A DNA stretch of 64,000 nucleotides from positions 379,691 through 443,690 of the forward strand of contig DFNX01000010.1 in assembly GCA_002376235.1 (NCBI GenBank). Direction: 5' to 3'. The notes beneath the pieces were generated by a model. It was not told where the DNA came from. It saw nothing but the letters and a program-made list of their open reading frames with translations, and made no database searches. Made by a program: the position numbers and the translations under genes. Origin of the DNA: Neorhizobium sp. UBA3556. Lineage in GTDB: Bacteria; Pseudomonadota; Alphaproteobacteria; Rhizobiales; Rhizobiaceae. This document shows positions 35,647 to 43,997 of the stretch, one piece after another. Positions within the stretch are counted from its first letter, which is position 1. Each line of letters opens with the position of its first letter.

Positions 35647-36698
35647 TGACCATTCGCTGGAAACACCTGATCGCCCTTGCCATCATCGCGCCTCTCCTCG
35701 GGCTCGCAGTCGGCTGGTCCGGCCTGATGAGCGTCCGCGCCTCGACCGGCCACTGGGCGGTTACCGACTGGTTCCTCCATTGGGTGATGCGCAACTCCGT
35801 CTCGGCCAGAGCGGTAGCAACCGGTGACGTGCCGCCACTCGACGATCCTGCGCTCGTATCGGGTGCCGCCGGCCATTTCGAGACCGGCTGTGCCATCTGT
35901 CACGGTTCGCCTGCCCAAGCGCGGCCGGATTCGGTGCTTGCCATGTTGCCCCCACCGCCGGACTTGAAGGCCGTCGTACCTGAATGGACGGATGCCGAAC
36001 TGTTCGAGATCGTCAAGCACGGCGTTCGGTTCACCGGCATGCCGGCATGGCCCATTCAGTCGCGCGACGATGAGGTCTGGTCGATGGTGGCCTTTCTCAG
36101 AAAGCTGCCGGATATGGATGCACAGGCCTATATCCAGGCATCGGGCCTGCATGGGGTAGGTCATGCAGGCGAGGTCTCGCCTTTGCCGATCACCTGCGAA
36201 AGCTGTCATGCCGAAGCAAAGCTGAATGATGGCAGCTACATCCCGCGGCTTGCAGGGCAGTCTGAGGCCTATCTGCTGAAGTCGCTGAAGGCTTATTCGG
36301 ACAGACAACGCCCAAGCGGCATCATGCAGGTGGCGGTCGGTACATTGTCCGTTGAGAGCCTGCCAGAACTGGCTGCCTACTATGCCAACCAGAAACCTGG
36401 TCCCCGGGCAGATGCAGCCCTTGATCCGGCTCTGGTAGAGGAAGGACGCCAGCTGGCGGAGAAAGGTCGCACTTCCGACAAGATTCCGGCTTGCCTGAGT
36501 TGCCACGACAAACAGGGCGGAAATCCGGCCTACCCAAAACTGTCCGGTCAAAATTCAGCTTATCTGCAAAATCAGTTGACGCTATTTCAATCCGGTGGGC
36601 GCGGTGGCTCTGAATACCACCACCTGATGACCGGGGCCGCCAAGGAACTCTCGGCCGATGATATTTCAGCTGTCGCAGCATACTTCAGCGCTAGATAA
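35646..36698 (+). CDS. Tri-heme membrane-anchored cytochrome c
   Basis: 350-residue protein with an N-terminal membrane anchor (about 8-30, LIALAIIAPLLGLAVGWSGL) and three CxxCH heme sites: CAICH (about 83), CESCH (about 184) and CLSCH (about 284). Each lies in a small cytochrome c domain; the second and third resemble the c4/c553 type (GNPAYPKLSGQNSAYLQNQL). The protein shares one base with the ctaG stop codon and ends the oxidase operon. It is likely the electron donor to the caa3 oxidase or a link to a periplasmic dehydrogenase; the partner is inferred from context. Confidence 0.88.
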   Translation: MTIRWKHLIALAIIAPLLGLAVGWSGLMSVRASTGHWAVTDWFLHWVMRNSVSARAVATGDVPPLDDPALVSGAAGHFETGCAICHGSPAQARPDSVLAMLPPPPDLKAVVPEWTDAELFEIVKHGVRFTGMPAWPIQSRDDEVWSMVAFLRKLPDMDAQAYIQASGLHGVGHAGEVSPLPITCESCHAEAKLNDGSYIPRLAGQSEAYLLKSLKAYSDRQRPSGIMQVAVGTLSVESLPELAAYYANQKPGPRADAALDPALVEEGRQLAEKGRTSDKIPACLSCHDKQGGNPAYPKLSGQNSAYLQNQLTLFQSGGRGGSEYHHLMTGAAKELSADDISAVAAYFSAR

Positions 36699-36736
36699 TG
36701 CGACAGCTATGTAGCTAAATTGGAGACGGACTGGCG

Positions 36737-36769
36737 GTTGAGAGGTAGGAGGCTGCCCTACCTCTCAAC
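36737..36769. terminator. Hairpin between convergent genes
   Basis: GTTGAGAGGTAGG (36737-36749) pairs with CCTACCTCTCAAC (36757-36769), a 13-bp perfect stem with a 7-base loop. It sits between the end of the cytochrome operon (36698) and the convergent glycine-zipper gene (36776), so it probably ends both transcripts. Confidence 0.7.
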
Positions 36770-36775
36770 ATAGGA

Positions 36776-37027
36776 TCAGCAGCGATCGACGTATCTGTTG
36801 CCGTTTCGATCGCGATAGTAGCAACGACCCGGCTGATCTGCGACGTTGCCGATCAATGCGCCGGATACGCCGCCGACAGCCGCGCCAACGGCTGCACCTC
36901 TGACATTGCCCGTGGCAACACCACCGATAACGGCACCACTCGCGGCACCGATGCCGGCGCCCCGTTCTGTCGAAGAGCACGCGGTCAAAGACAATGCCGC
37001 CAATAGCGGAATGATGATTTTATGCAT
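36776..37027 (-). CDS. Glycine-zipper lipoprotein
   Basis: 83-residue protein with signal MHKIIIPLLAALSLTACSS (lipobox LTAC, Cys17) and a glycine-zipper body (GAGIGAASGAVIGGVATGN, AAVGAAVGGVSGALIGN), ending in a short basic, Cys-containing tail (GRCYYRDRNGNRYVDRC). Probably anchored in the outer membrane. A perfect EcfG-type promoter is 27 bp upstream, so it is probably stress-induced. No specific function is known. Confidence 0.85.
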   Translation of the reverse strand: MHKIIIPLLAALSLTACSSTERGAGIGAASGAVIGGVATGNVRGAAVGAAVGGVSGALIGNVADQPGRCYYRDRNGNRYVDRC

Positions 37028-37054
37028 TGAAGCCTCCTTATCTAACTAACGGCA

Positions 37055-37079
37055 AACGTCGCGAGGTGTCATGCGTTCC
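37055..37079 (-). promoter_or_regulatory. EcfG-type promoter of the glycine-zipper gene
   Basis: On the minus strand GGAAC (37079-37075), 16 bp, CGTT (37058-37055): a perfect consensus match, with the -10 ending 27 bp before the ATG and an RBS (AAGGAGG) between. Confidence 0.72.
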
Positions 37080-37087
37080 GATCATAT

Positions 37088-38815
37088 TTAGCGGGAGAAG
37101 AAGTTGGACCTTGCAACATCGATCAGTTCGTCTCCACGACCGCTCATTACGGCCTTGGCGGCCCAAAGGCTCATGCCCATCACCTGCGCGGCCTTGATCT
37201 TCGGAGGAATGGATAGCTCTTGCGGATTTGTAACAACATCCAGAAGTGCCGGGCCTGGATGGCGTAAAACAGCTTCAATGCCGCGTTCCAGTTCAGCTGG
37301 CTCCTCTACACGCACCGCATGAATGCCGGCGGCACGCGCGACCGCTGCAAAGTCCGGGTTTTCGAGATCGGTCCCCGTTTCGATATAGCCGGCGGCCTTC
37401 ATCTCCATGGCGACGAAACCCAGAGACGAGTTGTTGAAGATGATGACCTTTACGGGAAGATTTTCCTGTTTCAGCGTCAGAAAATCTCCCATCAGCATGG
37501 TGAAGCCGCCGTCGCCGGACATGCTGATGACCTGCCTGTCTTTATCGGCAGCCTGCGCTCCAATCGCTTGGGGCAGCGCGTTGGCCATAGAGCCATGAAC
37601 AAGCGATCCGATCAGCCGTCGCTTCCCGTTCATCTTGAGATATCGTGCAGCCCACACCGTGGGTGTTCCGACGTCAAAGGTGAAGATCGCATCGTCCGAT
37701 GCCTGTTCGCTGAGCAGTCTCGCAACATGCTGCGGGTGAATTGTCCCTCCGGCTTTGCCGGTCGCGAGGTCGTCCAGACCTTCACGGGCCTTCTCGTAAG
37801 CTGCCAGGCAACGATCGAGGTGTTTGGTGTCGGTCTGTTCTCGAAGCTTAGGGAGTATTGCGCTGAGCGTCGACTTGACATCACCGATGATCGCCAGGTC
37901 GAGCGGTGTTCGCCGGCCAAGGTTTTCGGGCCGGACGTCGATTTGCACGACCTTCGCATCGGTCGGATAGAACTGCCTGTAAGGGAAGTCGGTCCCGAGC
38001 ATGATCAGCGTGTCGCATTCGAGCATCGACTTGTAACCGGACGAAAACCCGATCAGCCCTGTCATGCCCACGTCATACGGGTTCTCCCATTCGACATGCT
38101 CCTTGCCACCAAGCGCATGGACGATCGGTGCCTTGAGGCGAGAGGCTATTGCCACGACCTCGTCATGCGCGCCTTGGCAGCCACGACCGCACAGGAGAGT
38201 GATTTTTGAACTCTCACCAAGCATTTCTATCAGGGCGTCGACCTGATCATCAGCCGGGACTACGCTTGGCAAGGCCAATTTCAAGGCTGCCGGAGACGAG
38301 ATTTTTGCGGAAAAATCGGCAAGGGCGATATCGCCGGGCATGACGATAACTGCAACACCGCGTTTGCCGACTGCGGCCCGAATTGCGGCCTCCATCACAC
38401 CAGGCAATTGCTCGGGTTGGCTGACGAGCTCGCAATAATGGCTGCATTCCCGAAAGAGCTGATCCGGATGCGTTTCCTGGAAATAACCTCTGCCGATTTC
38501 CTCCGACGGTATCTGTGCTGCAATCGCCAGAACCGGGACACCTGACCGGTGGCAGTCAAACAACCCGTTGATCAGATGCAGGTTACCCGGACCACAACTC
38601 CCTGCGCAGACGGCGAGCTCACCGGTAATATGAGCTTCCGCGCCAGCGGCAAAGGCTGCAGTCTCTTCGTGGCGAGTATGAACCCACTCGATATCGCCTC
38701 GTTTGCGCAGGGATTCTGTCAGCCCGTTCAGGCTGTCGCCGACAACACCATAGATCCGCTTTACGCCGGCGGAGTGCAGGATCTCGGTCATCACGTCGGC
38801 GACTTTGGACTTCAT
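37088..38815 (-). CDS. poxB: Thiamine-diphosphate-dependent pyruvate dehydrogenase/oxidase, PoxB type
   Basis: 575-residue enzyme predicted to convert pyruvate to acetate and CO2 with transfer of electrons to the quinone pool. The N-terminal Pyr domain has the catalytic Glu in TRHEETAAFAAGAEA (about 50). An FAD/DHS-like middle domain follows, and the C-terminal ThDP motif MSGDGGFTMLMGDFLTLKQE plus NNSSLGFV is intact. It also resembles acetolactate synthase-family proteins, but the segments and length fit PoxB best. The IS6 copy C lies 83 bp upstream and may have replaced part of its control region. Confidence 0.86.
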   Translation of the reverse strand: MKSKVADVMTEILHSAGVKRIYGVVGDSLNGLTESLRKRGDIEWVHTRHEETAAFAAGAEAHITGELAVCAGSCGPGNLHLINGLFDCHRSGVPVLAIAAQIPSEEIGRGYFQETHPDQLFRECSHYCELVSQPEQLPGVMEAAIRAAVGKRGVAVIVMPGDIALADFSAKISSPAALKLALPSVVPADDQVDALIEMLGESSKITLLCGRGCQGAHDEVVAIASRLKAPIVHALGGKEHVEWENPYDVGMTGLIGFSSGYKSMLECDTLIMLGTDFPYRQFYPTDAKVVQIDVRPENLGRRTPLDLAIIGDVKSTLSAILPKLREQTDTKHLDRCLAAYEKAREGLDDLATGKAGGTIHPQHVARLLSEQASDDAIFTFDVGTPTVWAARYLKMNGKRRLIGSLVHGSMANALPQAIGAQAADKDRQVISMSGDGGFTMLMGDFLTLKQENLPVKVIIFNNSSLGFVAMEMKAAGYIETGTDLENPDFAAVARAAGIHAVRVEEPAELERGIEAVLRHPGPALLDVVTNPQELSIPPKIKAAQVMGMSLWAAKAVMSGRGDELIDVARSNFFSR

Positions 38816-38897
38816 TACGATACTCCTTTGAAAATGGGCTCACGGCGGCGTCACTAATCCAATTAGTCCCTGATGTGCCCATTCCAACCCTCACACT

Positions 38898-39366
38898 GGT
38901 GATGTCACGTTGTTCAGCAGCCTGTTAACGGTTGACGGATGGTTGGGCGAGGAGATGCTGTTGGAGCGTGGCATTGTCGTCTCTTATGAAACGATACGGC
39001 GATGGGGACGCAAAATCGGGGCAGCTTACGCCAAGCAGTTACGTCGAAAGAAGCCTTCGCGGAAAGATATCTGCCATCTGGACGAGGTCGTGATTTCCAT
39101 CGGCGGTCGCAAGCATTGGCTTTGGCGAGCCGTTGACCAGGACGGATACGTTCTCGACGAGATCATCCAGACCCGCCGCGACACCAGAGCAGCCAGGCGA
39201 TTGCTGGTCAGGCTGCTGAGGAAGCAAGGTTTGGCGCCGAAGCGCATCATCACCGACAACCAGCGCTCATACGATGCGGCAAAACGGGATGTGATGCCCG
39301 GCGCAACGGCCTGACGTCACAGACAAAAACATCGTTCGGTTGCTAAGAAAACAATGTGACATCGCC
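38898..39366 (+). mobile_element. IS6-family insertion sequence, copy C (internally deleted, both ends present)
   Basis: 469 bp with both terminal repeats (GGTGATGTCACGTTG at the left, CAATGTGACATCGCC at the right). Compared with copy A two internal segments are missing. One deletion lies between GAGGA repeats near 38949 and the other between GCGCA repeats near 39302, consistent with slippage or micro-homology deletion. The 8 bp on either side do not match, so no target duplication is seen. Same orientation as copies A and B. Confidence 0.82.
38954..39314 (+). pseudogene. Internally deleted IS6-family transposase
   Basis: The remaining frame (MLLERGIVVSYETIRRWGRK to KRDVMPGATA) covers the middle of the transposase: the HTH-like YETIRRWGRK segment, the first Asp (CHLDEVVIS) and the second (RIITDNQRS). 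The N-terminal 40 or so residues and everything from the catalytic Glu onward are deleted. The frame is otherwise open and closer to copy A in its ends. It cannot be catalytic. Confidence 0.8.
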
Positions 39367-39374
39367 CCAGCGTG

Positions 39375-39758
39375 CTAATGTTGAGCCGCCATCCGATGTA
39401 GCTGCGCCGTCACCTTCGAAGTGTCATACGGCTTGGAGTAGAAGACGCTGCGGGGGGGCAACTCGTTCTCGGTGACCGTCACATGCCCCGAGACGATAAT
39501 GATCTCGATTGGCGGCCAGCGGTCGCGCACCATGGCTGCCAACCTCATACCGTTCATGCTGCCCGGCATGTCGATGTCGGTGAACACGATGCGAATGTCC
39601 GTGCGCGCTTGCAGAATGTCTAGAGCTTCGTCGGCATTGCGCGCCAGGACAGCTTCGTAGCCGGCGTCCTCGACGAGGTCGAGTGCCATCATCAACAACA
39701 ACGGCTCATCCTCTACGACGAGGACGGCAGGTTTTGATGGTTGCTTGTATGAGGCCAT
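39375..39758 (-). CDS. Single-domain response regulator
   Basis: 127-residue receiver-only protein. Acidic residues VVEDEPLLL (about 15-23), phospho-acceptor Asp in IVFTDIDMPGSMNG (about 60), Thr/Ser switch in IIIVSGHVT and Lys in VFYSKPYDTSKV are all present. It begins directly after the stop of the HWE kinase, so the two are a co-transcribed pair. Output is probably by protein interaction. The receiver resembles those paired with HWE kinases of the CpdR/FixJ-like REC type. Confidence 0.88.
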   Translation of the reverse strand: MASYKQPSKPAVLVVEDEPLLLMMALDLVEDAGYEAVLARNADEALDILQARTDIRIVFTDIDMPGSMNGMRLAAMVRDRWPPIEIIIVSGHVTVTENELPPRSVFYSKPYDTSKVTAQLHRMAAQH

Positions 39759-41801
39759 TCAGAGGTCTGCCTGTTGGAGTTGCAAAAGCGACGCCCACAT
39801 CTGGGCTGAGAGGCCGGATGGTTCATAACGAATGTTGACGCCACCTGTTCCTGCCAAACCCATGCGAATGAGTTTTGATCCAAAGCCTTTTACCTCGGGT
39901 TCATCCACAGGTGGACCACCGGTCTCTTCCCAGAGGAAATGGAAGACTGACTGCTCGCCCTTGCCCTCGACATGCCAACGGATGTCGACCCTGCCTTCAG
40001 TATTCGAAAGGCTGCCATACTTTACAGCGTTGGTGGCAAGTTCGTGAAGAACCAGCGAGAGCGATAGAGTTCCTTTTGGGCCAAGCGTCACAGCTTCACC
40101 TGAGGCATCCACCTGGTCACGTACGGAAAGGCGGTCGAGGGTTCTATCCACCACATTGGCTACCGGCGCACTGCTCCAGTTGCGCTCCAGCAAGATTTCA
40201 TGGGCGGAGCTGAGAGCATGAAGTCGCCGCTCGAAAGCCAGCACATGCTGCCTCTCCTTCACCGGTCGCAAGGTCTGTGCGGCTATCGCTTGCACCATAG
40301 CGAGCGTATTCTTGAGGCGATGGCCAAGTTCCCTTTGGAGAACCTGCTGTTCAGCCTCGGCGTGAACCCGGGCAATGGCTGCCTGGATGCGGTCACCGAA
40401 GCTCTTCAGGAACGCTAGTTCCTCACCGCTCCATGCGTAAGGGTGGTTGTGATGGACGAAAACGACGAGGCTGAAACGCCCGTGATCCATGATCGGGACA
40501 TTGACCAGAACCCGAATATCGATACCGAGCAGCGCGTCTGCGTGATCACGCGTCCGTGGGTCCTGCGTCACATCTGGAATAACGACCGGTGTGCCGATCT
40601 TGAGGTCATTGATGAACGAGCCATAGTCACGGAAATGATGCAGGCCTGCGACGGAGACGATACCCGGTGCTGTCCATTCCGGTTGCATGATAACGGTTTC
40701 ATCCGCGAGATTGACGATACCGAACCCCGCTCTGGTCGCGTCGAGCGCTTTGGCCATCAAGTCGGCTGCCGCCATCGCCATGGACTCTGTATCCGTCAGG
40801 TGTGTGAGCCGATCGCCGAGATCTAGCAAGGCCTGAACACGTGCCGCTGCGCGCTTGCTAACCGTGATATCCTTGACTGCGCCCATCATGCGGATGGGCT
40901 TGCCTGTTTCATCGCGTACAAAGTTTGCGGTTCGCGAAAGCCAACGAATTCCGGCAGTTGTGTTGATGCGGTATTCGACATCAAGGGCCGAGCTTCCGTC
41001 CGATCTGGTGGCGTCGTTCGATTGCCGACCCTGATCGCTCGGTACAATCATGTCCTCGAATTTCTTGGCGGGATAGGACGAGGCCGCCGGCACGTGGAAG
41101 ATACGACAGAACGCGGAGGAGGGTTTCACAAGTCCGGTCGCAATCTCCAGCTCGAACGTGCCAATACCCCCCGCCTCCTGGGCGGCCATTGTATCATTGG
41201 CCGTCGCACGCATGTTGGCGGTAAGGTTCTTTTGGCGGCGGAACAGATCATCCTTCCGTTGCGACAGCTTGCGGGCTTCGAATAGGGCAATCACCTGGCC
41301 GGCCAGCGCCTTCAACCCTTCCCGCTGATCACGGTCGAGACCTTCGGGGCGAGGCTTGCTATCAATGACGCAAAGGCTTCCGATTGGGATATTGTCGGGC
41401 GTAATCAATGGCGCGCCGGCATAGAACCGTATGAACGGCTCGCCGGTCACAAGCGTATTGTCACGAGTGCGGGCGTCAAGCGTGAGGTCGGGAATAACGA
41501 GCAACTCCGGACTCGATAGCGCGTGGCGACATACCGACTGCGAAATCGGGGTCTCGCAGGGCTCGAAGCCGACTCTCGCCTTGAACCACTGCCGCTGCTC
41601 TTCCACGAGACTGATCAGCGCAACCGGTGTCTTGCAGAGCGCGGTGGCGATCTGAACGATACCATCGAACTCGGGCTCTGCGGGGGAATTGATGATGTCG
41701 TAAGCTTCAAGCGCCTCGAGGCGATCAAGCAGGGCGGTTTGTTCGTGGTGGTCGGAACTGCGCAAGGAAGGGTCTCGAAGATTGGCCAATGCGAGCAACA
41801 T
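39759..41801 (-). CDS. HWE-family sensor histidine kinase (GAF-PAS-GAF)
   Basis: 680-residue cytoplasmic kinase. Order: GAF (about 25-185), PAS (about 200-315, GTFELEIATGLVKPSSAFCR and the PAC-like GIRWLSRTANFVRDETGKP), second GAF (about 325-475), and an HWE kinase core. The phospho-His is in LGHRLKNTLAMVQAIAAQT; the family's RRLHALSSAHEILLERNW and LVLHELATNAVKYGSLS follow. HWE kinases often feed the general stress response through PhyR; no PhyR/NepR/EcfG genes are visible here, so its output is the adjacent response regulator or unknown. Confidence 0.9.
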   Translation of the reverse strand: MLLALANLRDPSLRSSDHHEQTALLDRLEALEAYDIINSPAEPEFDGIVQIATALCKTPVALISLVEEQRQWFKARVGFEPCETPISQSVCRHALSSPELLVIPDLTLDARTRDNTLVTGEPFIRFYAGAPLITPDNIPIGSLCVIDSKPRPEGLDRDQREGLKALAGQVIALFEARKLSQRKDDLFRRQKNLTANMRATANDTMAAQEAGGIGTFELEIATGLVKPSSAFCRIFHVPAASSYPAKKFEDMIVPSDQGRQSNDATRSDGSSALDVEYRINTTAGIRWLSRTANFVRDETGKPIRMMGAVKDITVSKRAAARVQALLDLGDRLTHLTDTESMAMAAADLMAKALDATRAGFGIVNLADETVIMQPEWTAPGIVSVAGLHHFRDYGSFINDLKIGTPVVIPDVTQDPRTRDHADALLGIDIRVLVNVPIMDHGRFSLVVFVHHNHPYAWSGEELAFLKSFGDRIQAAIARVHAEAEQQVLQRELGHRLKNTLAMVQAIAAQTLRPVKERQHVLAFERRLHALSSAHEILLERNWSSAPVANVVDRTLDRLSVRDQVDASGEAVTLGPKGTLSLSLVLHELATNAVKYGSLSNTEGRVDIRWHVEGKGEQSVFHFLWEETGGPPVDEPEVKGFGSKLIRMGLAGTGGVNIRYEPSGLSAQMWASLLQLQQADL

Positions 41802-41857
41802 AGGGCAATCCTAGTATTTGTCATTGTTCCAATCGGCTTATGAAGATGAAGAATCCA

Positions 41858-42385
41858 TTATTGTTCGGGATATTCCAGCCTTCGCACATCGTATCCAAGC
41901 TCGCTTGCCTTCCGGATCATTGTTTTGAGTTTAGCGTTTGAGGGAACGGTGCGTGCATAGATCCACAGATTGGTCATGTCGGGATCGGCGCTGATGAACC
42001 AAGTCTTATCCGGTGATTTGTAAAGGACCCAATAGTTGAAGGTGATCAGCAAGGGATAGCGAACACGCATTTTCGCCTTGTCGCCGTCGAAGTCGATTAT
42101 GCGTCCTGTTCCACGAACAGTCTTCAATCGACCCTCCGGATTGCCGACACGACATCCGTCTTCGACAAGCACTTCATCCGGTGATTTGCCGCGGCGATAG
42201 GATGAGTAGCCGGCGACGCAGCCATCGGTCAGCCACATCGGTCGGCGACCGATCTCAAGCCATGTCCCGCGATAGTGGTCAGCGCCAACCGCGACCACAT
42301 CGGGCTCGGCTGCCGCGGTGGTGTGCGGTAGAATTGTTCCGGCGAGCGAGAGAGCGCCGACGAGGCATTTCCAGAAATCCTGCAT
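41858..42385 (-). CDS. Lipocalin-family protein (Blc-like)
   Basis: 175-residue periplasmic protein with signal peptide (WKCLVGALSLAGTILPHTTA, cleavage about residue 26) and the lipocalin signature HYRGTWLEIGRRPMW (G-x-W) near 37-50. The C-terminal strand WIYARTVPSNAKLKTMIRKA is as in bacterial lipocalins. It may carry or sense lipids. It is the last gene of the minus-strand operon with DUF1295 and CFA-like genes. The start at 42385 has CTGGAGGATG upstream. Confidence 0.82.
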   Translation of the reverse strand: MQDFWKCLVGALSLAGTILPHTTAAAEPDVVAVGADHYRGTWLEIGRRPMWLTDGCVAGYSSYRRGKSPDEVLVEDGCRVGNPEGRLKTVRGTGRIIDFDGDKAKMRVRYPLLITFNYWVLYKSPDKTWFISADPDMTNLWIYARTVPSNAKLKTMIRKASELGYDVRRLEYPEQ

Positions 42386-42405
42386 GTCATCCTCCAGTGT
42401 ATTGG

Positions 42406-42957
42406 CTAGTATTTCTCCCTGGTGGCGGGTTCCGCGTCTGTCGCCACGCCCGTGTATCTCATGGCGATGAGTGCCATCAGGCATGCGACCGCAAAGATGT
42501 TGAGATCGAGAAGCACGGCAAGATCGGCATCACTCCAGGCGTGGAATGGCGGTCCGCCAGTCTGGCGCGATAGAAGGAAAATGGCGAAGACGAGGGCGGC
42601 CAGGCTGCGTTGAATCCATTTCTCCTCCCTTCGGAAAGAGACTGCCGCAAGCATGATACAGGCGCCGAAGAATAATTCTGTACCGGAGCTTTGGCCGAAC
42701 AGGCGTGTCTCGAACAGGGTGTCGAGTGCCCCCACGATGGGAAGCGAAATCCGCGCGATGACAGGCGAATGACGGGCTATGAACGGGATCGCCAGGAAGA
42801 CCGGAGCCGCCAGCACCGAACCGAGCGACGCGACGACGCCGTCGCCGACCAAATACCAGACATAGACCGGATAAAATGGCTTGTTGAGACATATAACCCA
42901 GGCGATCGTAACCGTCGCCTGGGTAAGGGGATCGAGGGAAACCCGATGCGTGTTCAT
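42406..42957 (-). CDS. Integral membrane protein of the lipid operon (unrecognised family)
   Basis: 183-residue protein with about five hydrophobic segments (ATVTIAWVICLNKPFYPVYVW; VFLAIPFIARHSPVIARISL; LFFGACIMLAAVSF; RSLAALVFAIFLLSR; LLDLNIFAVACLMALIAMRY). No known family recognised. It overlaps the 3' end of the CFA-like gene by 4 bp and precedes the lipocalin gene, suggesting a shared role in envelope lipid handling. Confidence 0.7.
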   Translation of the reverse strand: MNTHRVSLDPLTQATVTIAWVICLNKPFYPVYVWYLVGDGVVASLGSVLAAPVFLAIPFIARHSPVIARISLPIVGALDTLFETRLFGQSSGTELFFGACIMLAAVSFRREEKWIQRSLAALVFAIFLLSRQTGGPPFHAWSDADLAVLLDLNIFAVACLMALIAMRYTGVATDAEPATREKY

Positions 42958-43985
42958 GGCCTTGCCGGTTTCATGAGGTAGTGGCCTACACCCCAGACGT
43001 CTCCGTTATCGTGGCCGAAAAGCCCGGCGGTTGCGAGGAAGAAAAGTCGCCAGCGGCGTAGCCAGAGCGACGCATCCTTGCCGTAAACCTCGGCAAATAT
43101 GGGCTGGATACGATCGATTTCGCGATCAAAATTGGCGAGCCAGTCGAGTGCCGTGCGACGATAATGGGTTCCGGACCATCGCCATTCCTCCTCGACCGCG
43201 AAGAGATCCGGGAAACGATGAGGCAGATCATGGGCCGGCATGATGCCGCCGGTGAAGAAATGATGGGCGATCCAGTCGGACGGATCATCATGATCGAAGC
43301 GATAAGAGCGGTCCTTGTGGGTGAATACATGCAGGAAAAGCCGGCCTTCCGGCTTCACCCAGTCGCATGCACGCTCGAAAAGCTTCCGCCAGTTGGACAT
43401 GTGCTCGAACATTTCGATCGAGACGACACGATCGAAGCGTTGGTCGATCGAAAAATCATTCATGTCTGCTGTTACCACCGCCAGGTTGGTAAGCCCGCGC
43501 TGATTGGCCGTCGCCAGGATGAAAGCGCGCTGCGAGGAGGAGTTGGAGACAGAGACGATACGTGAATTCGGGAATTGCGCCGCCATATAAAGCGAAAACG
43601 ATCCCCAGCCGCAGCCGAGCTCCAGGATTGTCATGCCATCCTCTATCGCGGCATGCTTGACCGTTTCGGCAAGGGCATGAACCTCAGCTTCCTTCAGTGT
43701 CGTATCCTCATTCGGATAAAGGCAGCAGGAGTATTTTCGGGCCGGCCCCAGGACCCGCGAAAAGAAAGCCGCAGGTACTTCATAATGCTGGCGATTGGCC
43801 TCATCCGCATGGACCGCCACCGGGTATTGGTTCATGGCGTCGACAAAAAGATTTTCTTGGGTTGCTGCCGTGGCGGCGAGTCGGCGTTTGGTGCGGCCGC
43901 AAAGGAAGTCGATACCCGCGAGCGTCATGCCGTCGGTCAGAGGCGCGCGTTCGGCGGTGTTGATAGCGAAGGCCAGCATGTTCAT
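42954..43985 (-). CDS. Cyclopropane-fatty-acid-synthase-like SAM methyltransferase
   Basis: 343-residue methyltransferase. SAM motif I is TILELGCGWGSFSLYMA (about 143-160); upstream NRQHYEVPAAFFSRVLGP and RKYSCCLYPNED resemble the CFA family's substrate region and keep a Cys at the position of E. coli Cfa Cys139. Downstream, RVVSIEMFEHMSNWRKLFE and RRTALDWLANFDREIDRI are also CFA-like. It probably methylates lipid double bonds or another lipid. It shares a promoter with DUF1295, 12 bp after that gene, and is paralogous to the divergent cfa gene. Confidence 0.85.
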   Translation of the reverse strand: MNMLAFAINTAERAPLTDGMTLAGIDFLCGRTKRRLAATAATQENLFVDAMNQYPVAVHADEANRQHYEVPAAFFSRVLGPARKYSCCLYPNEDTTLKEAEVHALAETVKHAAIEDGMTILELGCGWGSFSLYMAAQFPNSRIVSVSNSSSQRAFILATANQRGLTNLAVVTADMNDFSIDQRFDRVVSIEMFEHMSNWRKLFERACDWVKPEGRLFLHVFTHKDRSYRFDHDDPSDWIAHHFFTGGIMPAHDLPHRFPDLFAVEEEWRWSGTHYRRTALDWLANFDREIDRIQPIFAEVYGKDASLWLRRWRLFFLATAGLFGHDNGDVWGVGHYLMKPARP

Positions 43986-43997
43986 TTCAACTCTCCT

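Noticed and set aside
38816..38890. EcfG-type promoter for poxB
   Set aside because: Only GGAAT with no CGTT-like -10 at 16-17 bp was found; it does not match well enough.
41802..41857. EcfG-type promoter for the HWE kinase
   Set aside because: A GGAAC is present on the minus strand near 41830, but no CGTT or GGTT follows at the correct spacing.
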